This document shows, piece by piece, positions 19,094 to 27,359 of a stretch of 62,500 nt of DNA. The stretch lies in assembly GCF_000278255.1 (NCBI RefSeq), contig NZ_JH725081.1, positions 432,368 through 494,867 of the forward strand, in the 5' to 3' direction. Numbering within the stretch: the stretch's first letter is position 1; each line of letters opens with the position of its first letter. Both the position numbers and the translations under genes were made by a program. The notes beneath the pieces are model-generated. The model was not told where the DNA came from. It saw only the letters and a list, made by a program, of their open reading frames with translations, and did not search any database. This DNA comes from Bartonella melophagi K-2C. Lineage in GTDB: Bacteria; Pseudomonadota; Alphaproteobacteria; Rhizobiales; Rhizobiaceae.

Positions 19094-19411
19094 ATGAATA
19101 TTGATGGTTGGCGTCATAGATTAAATGAGGCACTTATAAAAAGTGGACGATCAAAGCGCTCTATTTCCCTTGCAGCAGGAAAAGGGGCGGGTTATCTCCA
19201 TTCTATTCTTTCTGAAGGGAAAGACCCTACGATTGAATCGCTTTCGGACGTGTGTCAGACAATTAATGTGAGTATGAGCTATATTCTTTATGGAGAAAAT
19301 CCTGCCCCTGAAGATCGTGAATTTATTGATCTTCTTGCAAAAATTTCTCCTGAGGAACGACAGGCAATTTTAACTCTCTTGCGCAGGCCAACTGACGAAG
19401 TAAAACCATAA
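19094..19411 (+). CDS. Phage-type HTH transcriptional repressor
   Basis: 105 residues. An N-terminal XRE/cI-like helix-turn-helix spans about residues 5-65 (RLNEALIKSGRSKRSISLAA; SILSEGKDPTIESLSDVCQT), with a short C-terminal helical part (SPEERQAILTLL). There is no RecA-cleavable peptidase domain, so control is not through classical self-cleavage. ATG at 19094 is preferred over GTG at 19085, because AAGGG sits eight bases upstream. Diverges from the replication operon. Confidence 0.85.
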   Translation: MNIDGWRHRLNEALIKSGRSKRSISLAAGKGAGYLHSILSEGKDPTIESLSDVCQTINVSMSYILYGENPAPEDREFIDLLAKISPEERQAILTLLRRPTDEVKP

Positions 19412-19488
19412 CAGCTTTTTGACTTTCAGGCTCAAGATTTCTCCAATACTGTATCAATTTTAAATCACTCATTTCAGCTCTCCCAATC

Positions 19489-19557
19489 TGTTTGTGTCTA
19501 TTGACACATCTGTTTTTGTCTATTTATTGTGCTCTTTTGTTTGTTTTTGTGTCTATT
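19489..19557 (+). repeat. Three iteron-like direct repeats
   Basis: The motif TGTTT(t/g)TG(tg)TCTATT occurs three times; the common TCTATT cores start at 19497, 19519 and 19552, that is 22 and 33 bases apart, whole helical turns. A diverged inverted copy (AATAGAGAAC) follows near 19565. They lie between the repressor gene and the next early gene. Regularly phased copies suggest binding sites for an initiator or repressor. Confidence 0.7.
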
Positions 19558-19666
19558 TAGAACAAATAGAGAACAACGAAAAATGGGATAGAAAATTAGT
19601 CAATTTTTACGCACTGTTAAAATGTTCGCAAAAATTAAAATATATCTTTTATTAAGAATAAAACAG

Positions 19667-19695
19667 TTGACTTATCTTCCATAGAGGAGATAAGA
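19667..19695 (+). promoter_or_regulatory. Early promoter with operator palindrome
   Basis: -35 TTGACT (19667-19672) and -10 ATAAGA (19690-19695), spacer 17. The spacer is filled by the inverted repeat CTTATCT...AGATAAG (19671-19694). A bound protein would block RNA polymerase, so this fits repressor control of the rightward early genes. Confidence 0.6.
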
Positions 19696-19707
19696 CTAAC
19701 GCTATAT

Positions 19708-19720
19708 TTGACTATGTCAA
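19708..19720. promoter_or_regulatory. Palindrome TTGAC-TAT-GTCAA
   Basis: Perfect 5-base arms around TAT, just downstream of the early promoter and 40 bases before the start at 19761. Candidate second operator. Confidence 0.45.
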
Positions 19721-19760
19721 GACAGAGTTTAGCTTTATCAACTGTCTAAGGGAGAAATTT

Positions 19761-20150
19761 ATGAAAGACATTCCATTCATTAAAGAGGATGAAATCCTCA
19801 TCATTCTTGGTGAGGATGCAGATGATGATGTTTACGTTGGGCCTATTGATCACCTTGAGGAGGTTTTGGATCTTATGGAGCAATGTGATGCTGTTCAAAG
19901 ATTTTTACGGCTCGATTTAAAGACTCTCCATGCTGATGATGTGAGTGAGCAAGTTGCTGAAGTGTATATGAAATGTCACGATCTTGATGAGCAAGATGAT
20001 TACTTTCATCCCTTTATTCTCGATAGTGATGTGTATCATGAGTATTTAGAAGACAAGGCTAGCCGTGTGTATCAGGATAATGTCTATGGGTCTTATGAAG
20101 AACAGCATCGCTTGCGCCCGTGTGATGTTTTGGACCGTTATTGGAGGTAA
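19761..20150 (+). CDS. Acidic phage-module protein, unknown
   Basis: 129 residues, very acidic (many Asp/Glu, e.g. ILGEDADDDVYVGPIDHLEE), no TM and no recognised motif. Highly acidic small early proteins of phages often mimic DNA or inhibit host enzymes; that is speculation here. Good ribosome site (AAGGGAG) upstream, and it is driven by the promoter at 19667. The next small gene starts 6 bases after its stop. Confidence 0.75.
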   Translation: MKDIPFIKEDEILIILGEDADDDVYVGPIDHLEEVLDLMEQCDAVQRFLRLDLKTLHADDVSEQVAEVYMKCHDLDEQDDYFHPFILDSDVYHEYLEDKASRVYQDNVYGSYEEQHRLRPCDVLDRYWR

Positions 20151-20156
20151 ATTATT

Positions 20157-20345
20157 ATGGCAAACTATCTTCAAACAATTTATCACGGGGTTCCCCTTTA
20201 TTATGCTGGAACTCTTCGCAACACGATTAAGCTTGAACCACAAAAACACAAGGCAGTTCCTTTTATTTCGCGAAAGGTTGCTCAGCGTGTTGCTTATAAT
20301 TTGAGCTGCCGCTCACCCCAAAACGATTTTTATGTAGTGCCATAG
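20157..20345 (+). CDS. Small basic phage-module protein, unknown
   Basis: 62 residues, basic, no TM (GVPLYYAGTLRNTIKLEP; PFISRKVAQRVAYNLSCR). It starts 6 bases after the acidic gene, with TGGAGGTAA as ribosome site, so the two are co-translated. No family recognised. Confidence 0.65.
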   Translation: MANYLQTIYHGVPLYYAGTLRNTIKLEPQKHKAVPFISRKVAQRVAYNLSCRSPQNDFYVVP

Positions 20346-20726
20346 GTTGATTGTTTTATTCTCCTCTCTAAGGGAGATTTTCCTTGGAGAGGGGGGGGGA
20401 TCTTTATGTATGGGGGCCTTTGGGGACGTGTTTGGGAGGGCCCTCTTCGAGAGGATTTTTAAAAGAACATATGATGTGGGGAGATGAGGCTGGTGTGAGT
20501 GGAGAGGATAGATAGGAATGGTTTTGGGAGGAAGATGGCGTTTGGGGGTGAGGGTTGGATATGTTGGTGGAGGAAGATGAGAGTCAGGTTGGGTTTGCCG
20601 CGGTGGTGGGGCGGTTATTTGAGATGTACTGGTGGAAGGATTAGGTGAAGTTTGATGACGGCTGTGGGAGATGGCTAGGGGGTGTGAGAAGAGAATAGAG
20701 AATAAAGAAGGGGAGATGGAGAGATA
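20346..20726. other. GT-rich spacer with repeat copy
   Basis: G-rich on the + strand. 20534-20564 and 20590-20645 match parts of the repeat block at 21596-21706 beyond the exonuclease gene, so the exonuclease gene is flanked by related repeats. The minus-strand open frame here is a Pro/Ser/Thr-rich artefact. Confidence 0.6.
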
Positions 20727-21377
20727 ATGCCAATTATTATTGATTGTGTTCAAGGAACAGATGAATGGCGTCAGGTGCGAAATGGTTTGATTACAGCTTC
20801 TTTGTTTGAGATGGTTATTGCGCGCAAAAGAGATGGACAAAAAACACAGAAATATCAATGTGTGATGATGAAACTTGCAGGAGAAAGAATCACAGGAAAA
20901 TCTGTAGAAGAGGGGACAACAGTGTCTATGCGACGTGGTACACAGTTGGAACCAAACGCGCGCCAGCTATATGGGATGTTTACGCAGACAGAGCCTGAAT
21001 GTATTGGTTTTGTTTTAGCTGATGATCGCAAGAAAGGTTTTTCGCCCGATGCTTTTATTGGGGCAAGTGGTCTGTTGGAAATTAAAACGAAAAAACCTGA
21101 AATTTTGATCCCTCATTTTTATCAAAATACGTTTCCTGTTGAGCATAAGGCACAATGCCAGGGGGGGTTATGGATTGCTCAACGTGAATGGGTAGATTTG
21201 ATGCTTTATTGGCCTGATATGCCGCTTTTAATTAAACGTGCTTATCGTGATGAACCATATATTCGTAGGCTTGAAGCTGAAATTAACCGTTTTAATGATG
21301 CTTTGGAAAATATGGTGCATAAAATTCAACAAGCTGACACAAGGGTTCTTCACAATACGTCGAGGAAATGGACTTAG
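20727..21377 (+). CDS. YqaJ/lambda-exonuclease-like phage recombinase nuclease
   Basis: 216 residues. Family landmarks: GTDEWRQVRNGLITAS near the N-terminus, a central SPDAFIG followed by LLEIKTKKPEILIPHF (the D...ExK nuclease core near residues 112-125), and AQCQGGLWIAQREWVDLMLY. These are restriction-fold exonucleases that make 3' single-stranded tails for phage recombination. In this module it may process replication ends. Start ATG with GGAGATGGAGAG upstream. No single-strand annealing partner is seen nearby. Confidence 0.9.
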   Translation: MPIIIDCVQGTDEWRQVRNGLITASLFEMVIARKRDGQKTQKYQCVMMKLAGERITGKSVEEGTTVSMRRGTQLEPNARQLYGMFTQTEPECIGFVLADDRKKGFSPDAFIGASGLLEIKTKKPEILIPHFYQNTFPVEHKAQCQGGLWIAQREWVDLMLYWPDMPLLIKRAYRDEPYIRRLEAEINRFNDALENMVHKIQQADTRVLHNTSRKWT

Positions 21378-21550
21378 AGAGATGCGTTAAAAGGTGGATC
21401 TGGAAAAGTTTAGCTGTGTCGGTAGTTGGAGTTGAGGGGGAAGATTGGGCTCCGGGGAATTTTCTTTGGAAAGGGGGCTTGTTTGTGGGGGATTTATGGT
21501 GTGCTTGAGAAGGGCTATATCTAGCAAGAGTCTGGAAAGAGGGGGGCGGC

Positions 21551-21802
21551 AGGCAGATTGCGTTGGTAGAGAAAAGGCTGAGGGGGTGGAAGATTGGGCT
21601 TTGCCGGTGATGAGGTGGTTGTTTGAGGTGTACCAAGGAGGAGAGGTCAGGAAGTTGAGAGGATGGGTGTTGGATGGCGTTTGAGGGTGATGATTGGGTG
21701 TACTGGGGGAATGTTTAGGAAGGGTGTGCAAAAGGGGGTGCAAGGCAGATTTGCATCGGTGAAGAAAAGGTTGAAGAGGTGGGAGATTGGGCTGTGCCGG
21801 TG
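21551..21802. repeat. Imperfect direct repeats in GT-rich spacer
   Basis: 21551-21609 and 21743-21802 are ~80% alike over 59-60 bases, 192 bases apart (both run from AGGCAGAT to GCCGGTG). The part between them (21596-21706) is similar to 20534-20645 left of the exonuclease gene. So one repeat family brackets that gene. The whole spacer 21378-21823 has no gene. Confidence 0.75.
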
Positions 21803-21823
21803 GGGGAGAAGAGGTTGCTGGAA

Positions 21824-21900
<77 letters not shown>

Positions 21901-22100
21901 TTGTCGGTCTTTGCGCTGCTTTGTGCCATATTGTTATAAAATAGGCAAGAGAGCATTTATCTCTTCTTGCAAGAAAACGCTTCTTATGGCATGACGTAGA
22001 TGTTTTTTAAAGAAATTCTTGACTTAAAATATATTATTCTTCCAAAAGGTTATAAAAGCAAAAAGCTTATGAAAGCTAAAGGGCTATAAGAGTTATTGCT

Positions 22101-22235
22101 ATGACACATCAAAACCAGAATACACAAACAAAAGATGCCCAAAATGATAAGAAAAAACAACGTGAGCAAAGGCTGACAAAGCAATTGCGCGACAATCTGA
22201 GACGGCGAAAAGAACAAAGTCGAAAACGCTCGTAG
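22101..22235 (+). CDS. Small basic conserved-type protein upstream of murA
   Basis: 44 residues, N-terminal Gln/Asn/Thr-rich and C-terminal Arg/Lys-rich (LTKQLRDNLRRRKEQSRKR). It resembles the short basic proteins of the 'LRENLRRRKAQ' type found upstream of murA in other Rhizobiales, from memory. Start ATG with a weak ribosome site. Function unknown. Confidence 0.65.
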   Translation: MTHQNQNTQTKDAQNDKKKQREQRLTKQLRDNLRRRKEQSRKRS

Positions 22236-22417
22236 GAAGAGTGCACAAAAGAATTTTCAGTTTACGAAAAAGAGCGTGTGGTTTAAAAAATGTGACGCCA
22301 ATTCTTTACACTACACTCTTTACACTATACATCAGTGTGATTTTAATGAATGAGTGCTAAACCATAGCAAAGAATCACTGCCCCAGAAATGACATTATTG
22401 TGAAAAGAGAACTCAAA

Positions 22418-22474
22418 AGATAGAATAAGGTAGAATAGACAATAAGGTAGAGTAAGATAGAATAGGATAGAGTA
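22418..22474. repeat. Short tandem repeats upstream of murA
   Basis: About five to six diverged ~10-base units of the type TAGAATAAGG / TAGAGTAAGA end ten bases before the murA ATG. Similar GGAATA-type units recur at 32350-32540. They would be in the murA leader. Confidence 0.7.
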
Positions 22475-22482
22475 CAAATACG

Positions 22483-23778
22483 ATGGATTCGATTAAAATT
22501 ATTGGAGGAAATACACTCCAGGGGGTTATTCCTATTTCGGGTGCTAAAAATGCTGCTTTGCCTTTGATGATTGCGACATTGCTTACTGAGGAAACATTGA
22601 TTTTAGATAATATTCCTCATTTGAGCGATGTTGAGCTTTTGATCCGAATTTTGAATAATCATGGTGTCGGTTATGCTGTTGAAGAACGGAAAGTTCATAA
22701 AGATTGCGCCGATTCAAGAACAATCCATTTTACTGCAAAAACAATCACATCAACGCGTGCTCCTTATGAACTTGTGACAAAAATGCGTGCAAGCTTTTGG
22801 GTTATCGGGCCTTTGCTGGCACGGTGTCGGGAAGCAAATGTTTCATTGCCTGGGGGATGTGCTATTGGAACAAGGCCGGTTGATTTTATCCTCGATGGGC
22901 TCAGATGTTTAGGCGCGCAAATCACCATTGAAAAGGGATATGTTCATGCGACAGCACCCCAGGGATTAAAGGGGGCGCAATATCAATTCCCTAAAATCAC
23001 TGTTGGGGGAACGCATATTATGCTGATGGCTGCTACCCTGGCACAGGGCAAAACTGTTCTTAAAAATGCAGCTTGTGAACCTGAAGTAACAAACCTTATT
23101 CAAGCACTCAAAGCGATGGGGGCTAATATCATCGGGGAAGGTACCTCAACCCTTACAATCCATGGGGTTGAAAAATTGCACGGTGCACGGGTTGGTGTGA
23201 TTGCTGATCGAATTGAGGCAGGAACCTACGCAATGGCTGTGGCAATGACTGGTGGACAGGTGTTGTTGAAACATGCAAACCTTGATCATCTCATTGAAGT
23301 GCTTGAAGTGTTGCAAAAGGCGGGGCTTACTATTAAACACAAACCAGATGGTCTTGAAGTTACCCGTGATTATACACAAACAAAGATTACGCCAGTTGAT
23401 ATCACAACTGCCCCTTTTCCTGCTTTCCCAACCGATCTTCAAGCACAATTTATGGCCTTGATGGTGTGTGCTCAAGGGTGTGCGAGGATTACTGAAACCG
23501 TTTTTGAAAATCGATTCATGCATGTGCAAGAATTGGTGCGGTTGGGTGCGCAGATTACGCTTGATGGAAACATGGCCATTATTCATGGAACCAATCATTT
23601 GCAAGGGGCACAAGTGATGGCTACAGATCTACGCGCTTCCGTTTCTCTTGTTATTGCTGCACTGGCTGCACAAGGAGAGACAATTATAGGTCGCGTTTAT
23701 CATCTCGACCGTGGGTTTGAACGGTTGGAAGAGAAATTGTCCAATTGTGGGGCCAATATTGAACGTATAACGGCTTGA
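22483..23778 (+). CDS. murA: UDP-N-acetylglucosamine 1-carboxyvinyltransferase MurA
   Basis: First committed step of peptidoglycan synthesis: transfers enolpyruvate from PEP to UDP-GlcNAc. N-terminus GGNTLQGVIPISGAKNAALP is typical; MRASFWVIGPLLAR precedes the active loop PGGCAIGTRPVDFIL with the catalytic Cys at residue 126 (fosfomycin target); the C-terminal half has LRASVSLVIAALAA. Length 431 is standard. The loop reads CAIGTRP where CAIGPRP or CAIGxRP is usual. Followed by a terminator hairpin. Confidence 0.97.
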   Translation: MDSIKIIGGNTLQGVIPISGAKNAALPLMIATLLTEETLILDNIPHLSDVELLIRILNNHGVGYAVEERKVHKDCADSRTIHFTAKTITSTRAPYELVTKMRASFWVIGPLLARCREANVSLPGGCAIGTRPVDFILDGLRCLGAQITIEKGYVHATAPQGLKGAQYQFPKITVGGTHIMLMAATLAQGKTVLKNAACEPEVTNLIQALKAMGANIIGEGTSTLTIHGVEKLHGARVGVIADRIEAGTYAMAVAMTGGQVLLKHANLDHLIEVLEVLQKAGLTIKHKPDGLEVTRDYTQTKITPVDITTAPFPAFPTDLQAQFMALMVCAQGCARITETVFENRFMHVQELVRLGAQITLDGNMAIIHGTNHLQGAQVMATDLRASVSLVIAALAAQGETIIGRVYHLDRGFERLEEKLSNCGANIERITA

Positions 23779-23804
23779 GTAATGCCCTCTTCTGCGTCTT
23801 CTTC

Positions 23805-23838
23805 GAGGGGTTTTTTCTTTGGTAGGGCCCCTCTTTTT
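23805..23838 (+). terminator. Rho-independent terminator after murA
   Basis: GAGGGG (23805-23810) and CCCCTC (23828-23833) pair around a 17-base loop and are followed by TTTTT. It lies 27 bases after the murA stop. Confidence 0.55.
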
Positions 23839-24077
23839 AAAGAGCATGGAGGAGAAGGATGTGAGCTAGTGCAGGCAGAAAGAAGTGCGGGGTATGGGGA
23901 ACGTGTTTTTGAGGATGAATCTGGTGGAGGCGTGAGTGTGGGAGGTTGCATAAGTTGGGAAGAAAGGGGTGAGGGGCTTAAGTTCAGGAGAGGAGGAGGC
24001 TTGAAAGGCCGTGTGGAAAAGAAAGGCGTGGGCATGAATTGGGAATAAGGTGAATGGTGCTGGGGAGAAGTGTGGTC
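23839..24077. other. G-rich spacer murA-ymdB, no gene seen
   Basis: Convergent spacer, strongly purine-rich on the + strand; no gene. Confidence 0.5.
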
Positions 24078-24926
24078 TTAAAGCTGAAAATTTTCTGGGA
24101 GAGCTTCCCAGAATTCTGGGATCTCGTTCTTTAAACGGGGACCTAAGCGTACGGCTGAAACATGTTGGGCAAGGCCTGTGCGATCTGAGAGTTCAACGGC
24201 AAATCCACAAAGTGTTATCGGGCCTTGCGCGGGTTCATAACGACTCCGTTTTTTCTTATAAAGAAAACGGTATAAAGGCTCTTCCTTATCCATACCAAGA
24301 GAGGAGTTGTAATTTCCGCACATTCCTGCATCTGATAAATAAGCGCTGCCTCCTTCTAAAATCTGTGCATCAGCTGTGGGGATATGTGTATGGGTTCCTA
24401 CGATAACGCTGACACGACCGTCAAGAAAATGGCCAAAACATTGCTTTTCACTTGTGGCTTCTGCATGAAAGTCAAAAATAATAGCGTCTGCCTGTTCACG
24501 CAAAGGGCAGGCGGAAACAATCTTTTCGGCTGCTTCAAATGGGTCATCGGCGGTACATGGCATAAAGACGCTTCCCAAAACATTGGCGACAAGAACTTGT
24601 GCTCCGTTTTTTGCTGTTATGAAACAAGAGCCTCTACCGGGGGTACCTTGGATAAAATTGGCAGGACGTAAAAAACGCTCGCTATAAATGGCAAATTTCA
24701 GAGTTTCTTTATGGTGAAAAGCGTGATTTCCTGTAGTGACAACGTCAACGCCTGCTGCTAAGAGGTCTTGATATACATCTTGCGTGATACCAAAGCCATG
24801 AGAAGCGTTTTCACCATTTACAACAACACAGTCAAGTTGCCAATGTTCAATGAGCTTGGGAAGTGTGTGACAAACAGTGGAACAGCCTATTTCCCCCACA
24901 ATGTCTCCTAAAAATAAAAATCGCAT
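24078..24926 (-). CDS. ymdB: YmdB-type metallophosphoesterase (TIGR00282)
   Basis: 282 residues. Motifs of the calcineurin-like fold: FLFLGDIVGEIG (metal Asp), VVNGENASHGFG, TTGNHAFHH (GNH), DFHAEATSEK and IVGTHTHIPTAD. Members hydrolyse 2',3'-cyclic nucleotides in Bacillus. The ATG at 24926 (MRFLFLGD) gives the usual N-terminus; upstream in-frame codons to 24941 are also open. It starts 18 bases after the 5-FCL stop on the same strand, a conserved alphaproteobacterial pair. Confidence 0.92.
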   Translation of the reverse strand: MRFLFLGDIVGEIGCSTVCHTLPKLIEHWQLDCVVVNGENASHGFGITQDVYQDLLAAGVDVVTTGNHAFHHKETLKFAIYSERFLRPANFIQGTPGRGSCFITAKNGAQVLVANVLGSVFMPCTADDPFEAAEKIVSACPLREQADAIIFDFHAEATSEKQCFGHFLDGRVSVIVGTHTHIPTADAQILEGGSAYLSDAGMCGNYNSSLGMDKEEPLYRFLYKKKRSRYEPAQGPITLCGFAVELSDRTGLAQHVSAVRLGPRLKNEIPEFWEALPENFQL

Positions 24927-24944
24927 AAGCATTTTAAGCATAAT

Positions 24945-25553
24945 TTAGCATTCTATAAAACCCTTTTCTGTGAAAATTTTCTGTAAAACGAGGTCATGCT
25001 TTCTTTTAGAGATAGACTCCACTTCCTGACACGAGAAGCTTAAGCCCCATAAATGTGCACGGTGCCCATGTTTTTGAAGATGCTCAATGGCGCGATCGTA
25101 GTAGCCTGCACCATAACCAAGGCGGTGGCATTGGTTGTCAAACGCACAAAGCGGCACAATGATCACGGTGGGGGCGACAACTGCATTGTTTGCGCTGGGG
25201 CCAAATGTGTTAAACCGCATGAGCTCTAGCTGTGTTGTTGATGCAAATGTTCGAAAAACCATTGTTGTTTCATCAATGATAGCGGGCAGTGCTACATGCC
25301 CCCCACGCGATGAAACAAAATCGAACAAAGGGCGTGGGTCTATTTCTGAATGGATTGGCCAATAGCCGGCAAGAATTGTATGTGAACAATCCCCAATCAT
25401 TTGTTCAAGATAATGTGCGATGTGGGAACAGGCACGATGCGAAAAGGTGGTGCGCTTATGTGCACAAAGGGCATTACGCTGCGATATACCAAGAGCACGC
25501 AAACGTGATCGGTCAGACGAAATGGATTGCGAACGTTGGGAGGTTGTGGGCAT
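24945..25553 (-). CDS. 5-formyltetrahydrofolate cyclo-ligase
   Basis: Converts 5-formyl-THF to 5,10-methenyl-THF with ATP. Family marks: AGYWPIHSEIDPRPL, IIVPLCAFDNQCHRLGYGAG and GYYDRAIEHL, the conserved GYGxGYYDR block near residues 145-155. 202 residues is normal. It follows the 6S RNA gene on the same strand, the arrangement known from many proteobacteria (ssrS-ygfA). Confidence 0.93.
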   Translation of the reverse strand: MPTTSQRSQSISSDRSRLRALGISQRNALCAHKRTTFSHRACSHIAHYLEQMIGDCSHTILAGYWPIHSEIDPRPLFDFVSSRGGHVALPAIIDETTMVFRTFASTTQLELMRFNTFGPSANNAVVAPTVIIVPLCAFDNQCHRLGYGAGYYDRAIEHLQKHGHRAHLWGLSFSCQEVESISKRKHDLVLQKIFTEKGFIEC

Positions 25554-25936
25554 TGTTCAGTTTGTTATCTCTTCAATCAATAAAAAGTAATCACATTTGA
25601 AAAATGTTTTAGGTGGGAACGGGCTGGTTATTTCAATCAGTATAAAAGAAAGGATAGGGAAAAGGAAGGTGTTACGAAGATAGATGTGTAAGAGAAAGAG
25701 CGGGTGTGGGCTCTTAAGGGTAGACTTGAGTGTGCTTGTTGAGGGGATGTTGGCTTAACATTGGTGTGTGGGAATTGTTGTGGGGGTGGGTGAGATTGAT
25801 GCTGAGGGGGAGGTTTTGGAAAAGAGAGCTTGAGGGAGTGTTTTGGGAGGAATGCTCTGGGTGATGGAAGCAGGGTTCGTTGTGTTGTGGAAGAGTGTTG
25901 GGGACGGGGAGAGGGTACCCCGAGTGGAAGGGAAAA
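25554..25936. other. Spacer between 5-FCL and 6S RNA, GT-rich
   Basis: The 5-FCL gene could be read through from 6S RNA across this spacer. 25740-25930 belongs to the G/T-rich repeat-like spacer class. No gene. Confidence 0.55.
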
Positions 25937-26100
25937 TGGTGAACCGCGACAACCGATGGAAAAGTTTGATTCCGAGAACCTAGGCTACTAGGTGGGTGCC
26001 GTGTGAAAAAGCCCACGAGCCTTCTCAGGGACAGCTCCCTTGGGAATCAATAAGGTCTCAGGAATATGTTATTTCCTGTCGAGAAGCGCAGAACACCACC
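25937..26100 (-). ncRNA. ssrS: 6S RNA
   Basis: On the minus strand a -10 TATAAT (26105-26110) is followed by an RNA that folds as one long interrupted hairpin: TTGATTCC pairs with GGAATCAA, GAGAAGGC with GCC..TTCTC, GTGGG with CCCAC near the tip, and the 5' GGTGG with TTCACC at the 3' end. That is the 6S architecture with a central bubble, the open-promoter mimic that binds sigma70 polymerase. Position just upstream of the 5-FCL gene supports it. Ends are approximate. Confidence 0.85.
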
Positions 26101-26167
26101 TCTCATTATAGGGTAGTTTAATGATTTCTACTAGAAAAAAAATTACTTTATGATTTTTTAAAATGGT

Positions 26168-27169
26168 TCAAATATTTTGATCAAAATATTTGCTTAAAAG
26201 CGTATCAATACGGTTTTGGACTTGTTGCATTTGTGGGTAAAATGTTAAGGCTGTTTCATAAGCTTTGATGGCAAGTTCTGGCCTTTCTGTTGCTTCCATG
26301 ACGATTCCAAGCTCAAAAAATGCAATATAATTGCGAGGTTCAAGTTGAAGGGCGTGATGAAGGTCTAGCATTGCTAATTTGAAGTCGCTTAATTGGATGT
26401 GTATCCATGCACGTCTGCTCCAGGCTTCAGCATAGGTGGGGGAAAGTGCAATTGCTGTGTCAAGATAATCTAAGGCAAGGCCATAATTTTCTGCGCTAAT
26501 GCCTTGTTCAGCCCATGTCATCAAAAGATCAATGGTTTCGCTGCCAGATTGCGACCATAACCGTTGAATTTGCTGACTTATAGTTTTAGCTTCCTTTGCA
26601 TTGGCGCAGTATTTTAATTTTTTCAGTAAACGCACAATCTCTTTTTCTTTACGCTGTTTAGTTTGATGAGCGTGGCCGTGGTATGGCGATTCTTGATCTT
26701 CTAAAAGAGTTGTAGCCGCATCTGGCTCATGAGGTGTTGTTGATGATTGATTCGGGATGAGATCATCCAGCGGTAAGAGTGATTGTGGGGAAGGTTCTTC
26801 AAACGGTGAAGATGGGGAAGATGCAACAGAAACAAGTGGAGTAGGTGAAAATGAAGAATGCACAAGTGAAGGCGGTTTAGGTAAAAACGCAGTGAGTAGA
26901 GATAGTCCTCCGGGTAGAGGTGGAGTGGGTAGAGATGCAACGGAAAAAGATGATGAGAGAAGGGACGCGGTGAGAGAAGATGGGGGTGAAGTTATAATTG
27001 GCAAGAAGGGTGAGGTTGTGGGTGAAGATGAGACAGGAGTGGATGAGGCGAATGCGAATGGAAGGATATATTCATTACCGCGAGAAAGCAAAAAAAGAAT
27101 GCTGACACAGCTCAAAATAAACATCTGTTTTTTCAAAGTTTTGAAATACAGAGGAAAAAAATGTGTCAT
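26168..27169 (-). CDS. Secreted/periplasmic TPR protein
   Basis: About 333 residues from the ATG at 27169; a GTG start at 27226 and an ATG at 27124 are alternatives. The N-terminus has a basic stretch and a hydrophobic core (MFILSCVSILFLLS), a likely signal peptide. Residues ~40-145 are Ser/Pro-rich low complexity. The C-terminal ~150 residues carry two to three TPRs (ALDYLDTAIALSPTYAEAW; AMLDLHHALQLEPRNYIAFF; AIKAYETALTFYPQ). Likely a scaffold for an envelope complex. It sits between rpmJ and the 6S RNA. Confidence 0.8.
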   Translation of the reverse strand: MTHFFPLYFKTLKKQMFILSCVSILFLLSRGNEYILPFAFASSTPVSSSPTTSPFLPIITSPPSSLTASLLSSSFSVASLPTPPLPGGLSLLTAFLPKPPSLVHSSFSPTPLVSVASSPSSPFEEPSPQSLLPLDDLIPNQSSTTPHEPDAATTLLEDQESPYHGHAHQTKQRKEKEIVRLLKKLKYCANAKEAKTISQQIQRLWSQSGSETIDLLMTWAEQGISAENYGLALDYLDTAIALSPTYAEAWSRRAWIHIQLSDFKLAMLDLHHALQLEPRNYIAFFELGIVMEATERPELAIKAYETALTFYPQMQQVQNRIDTLLSKYFDQNI

Positions 27170-27233
27170 CAAAAAAGATATGTTATAAGAAAAAACTTTG
27201 AGAGCCTCAAAAAACAGCAAGGCCACACCATTA

Positions 27234-27359
27234 TTAACCTTGACGTGCTCTAAACCGCGGATTGGTTTTATTAAGGATATAAATACGGCCTTTGCGACGC
27301 ACCAACCGATTATGGCGGTGACGTGTTTTGAGTGCTTTGAGCGAATTTTTAATTTTCAT
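27234..27359 (-). CDS. rpmJ: 50S ribosomal protein L36
   Basis: 41 residues, starting [18 protein letters not shown] and ending NPRFRARQG, with the [10 protein letters not shown] core. It has no Cys ribbon (CxxC), so it is the zinc-free L36 form common in Alphaproteobacteria. Too short to be missed by eye only because of its motif; start ATG at 27359. Confidence 0.95.
   Translation of the reverse strand: MKIKNSLKALKTRHRHNRLVRRKGRIYILNKTNPRFRARQG

Larger units (their letters stand above)
19412..19760. other. Candidate origin/control spacer
   Basis: AT-rich, holds the three iteron-like repeats, a promoter with an internal palindrome (19667-19695) and a second palindrome (19708-19720). No gene. 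This is my best candidate for a run-off replication origin, by features only. Confidence 0.5.

Noticed and set aside
20313-20858. 181-residue minus-strand frame
   Set aside because: Overlaps the start of the exonuclease gene and is Pro/Ser/Thr-rich; artefact of skewed spacer.
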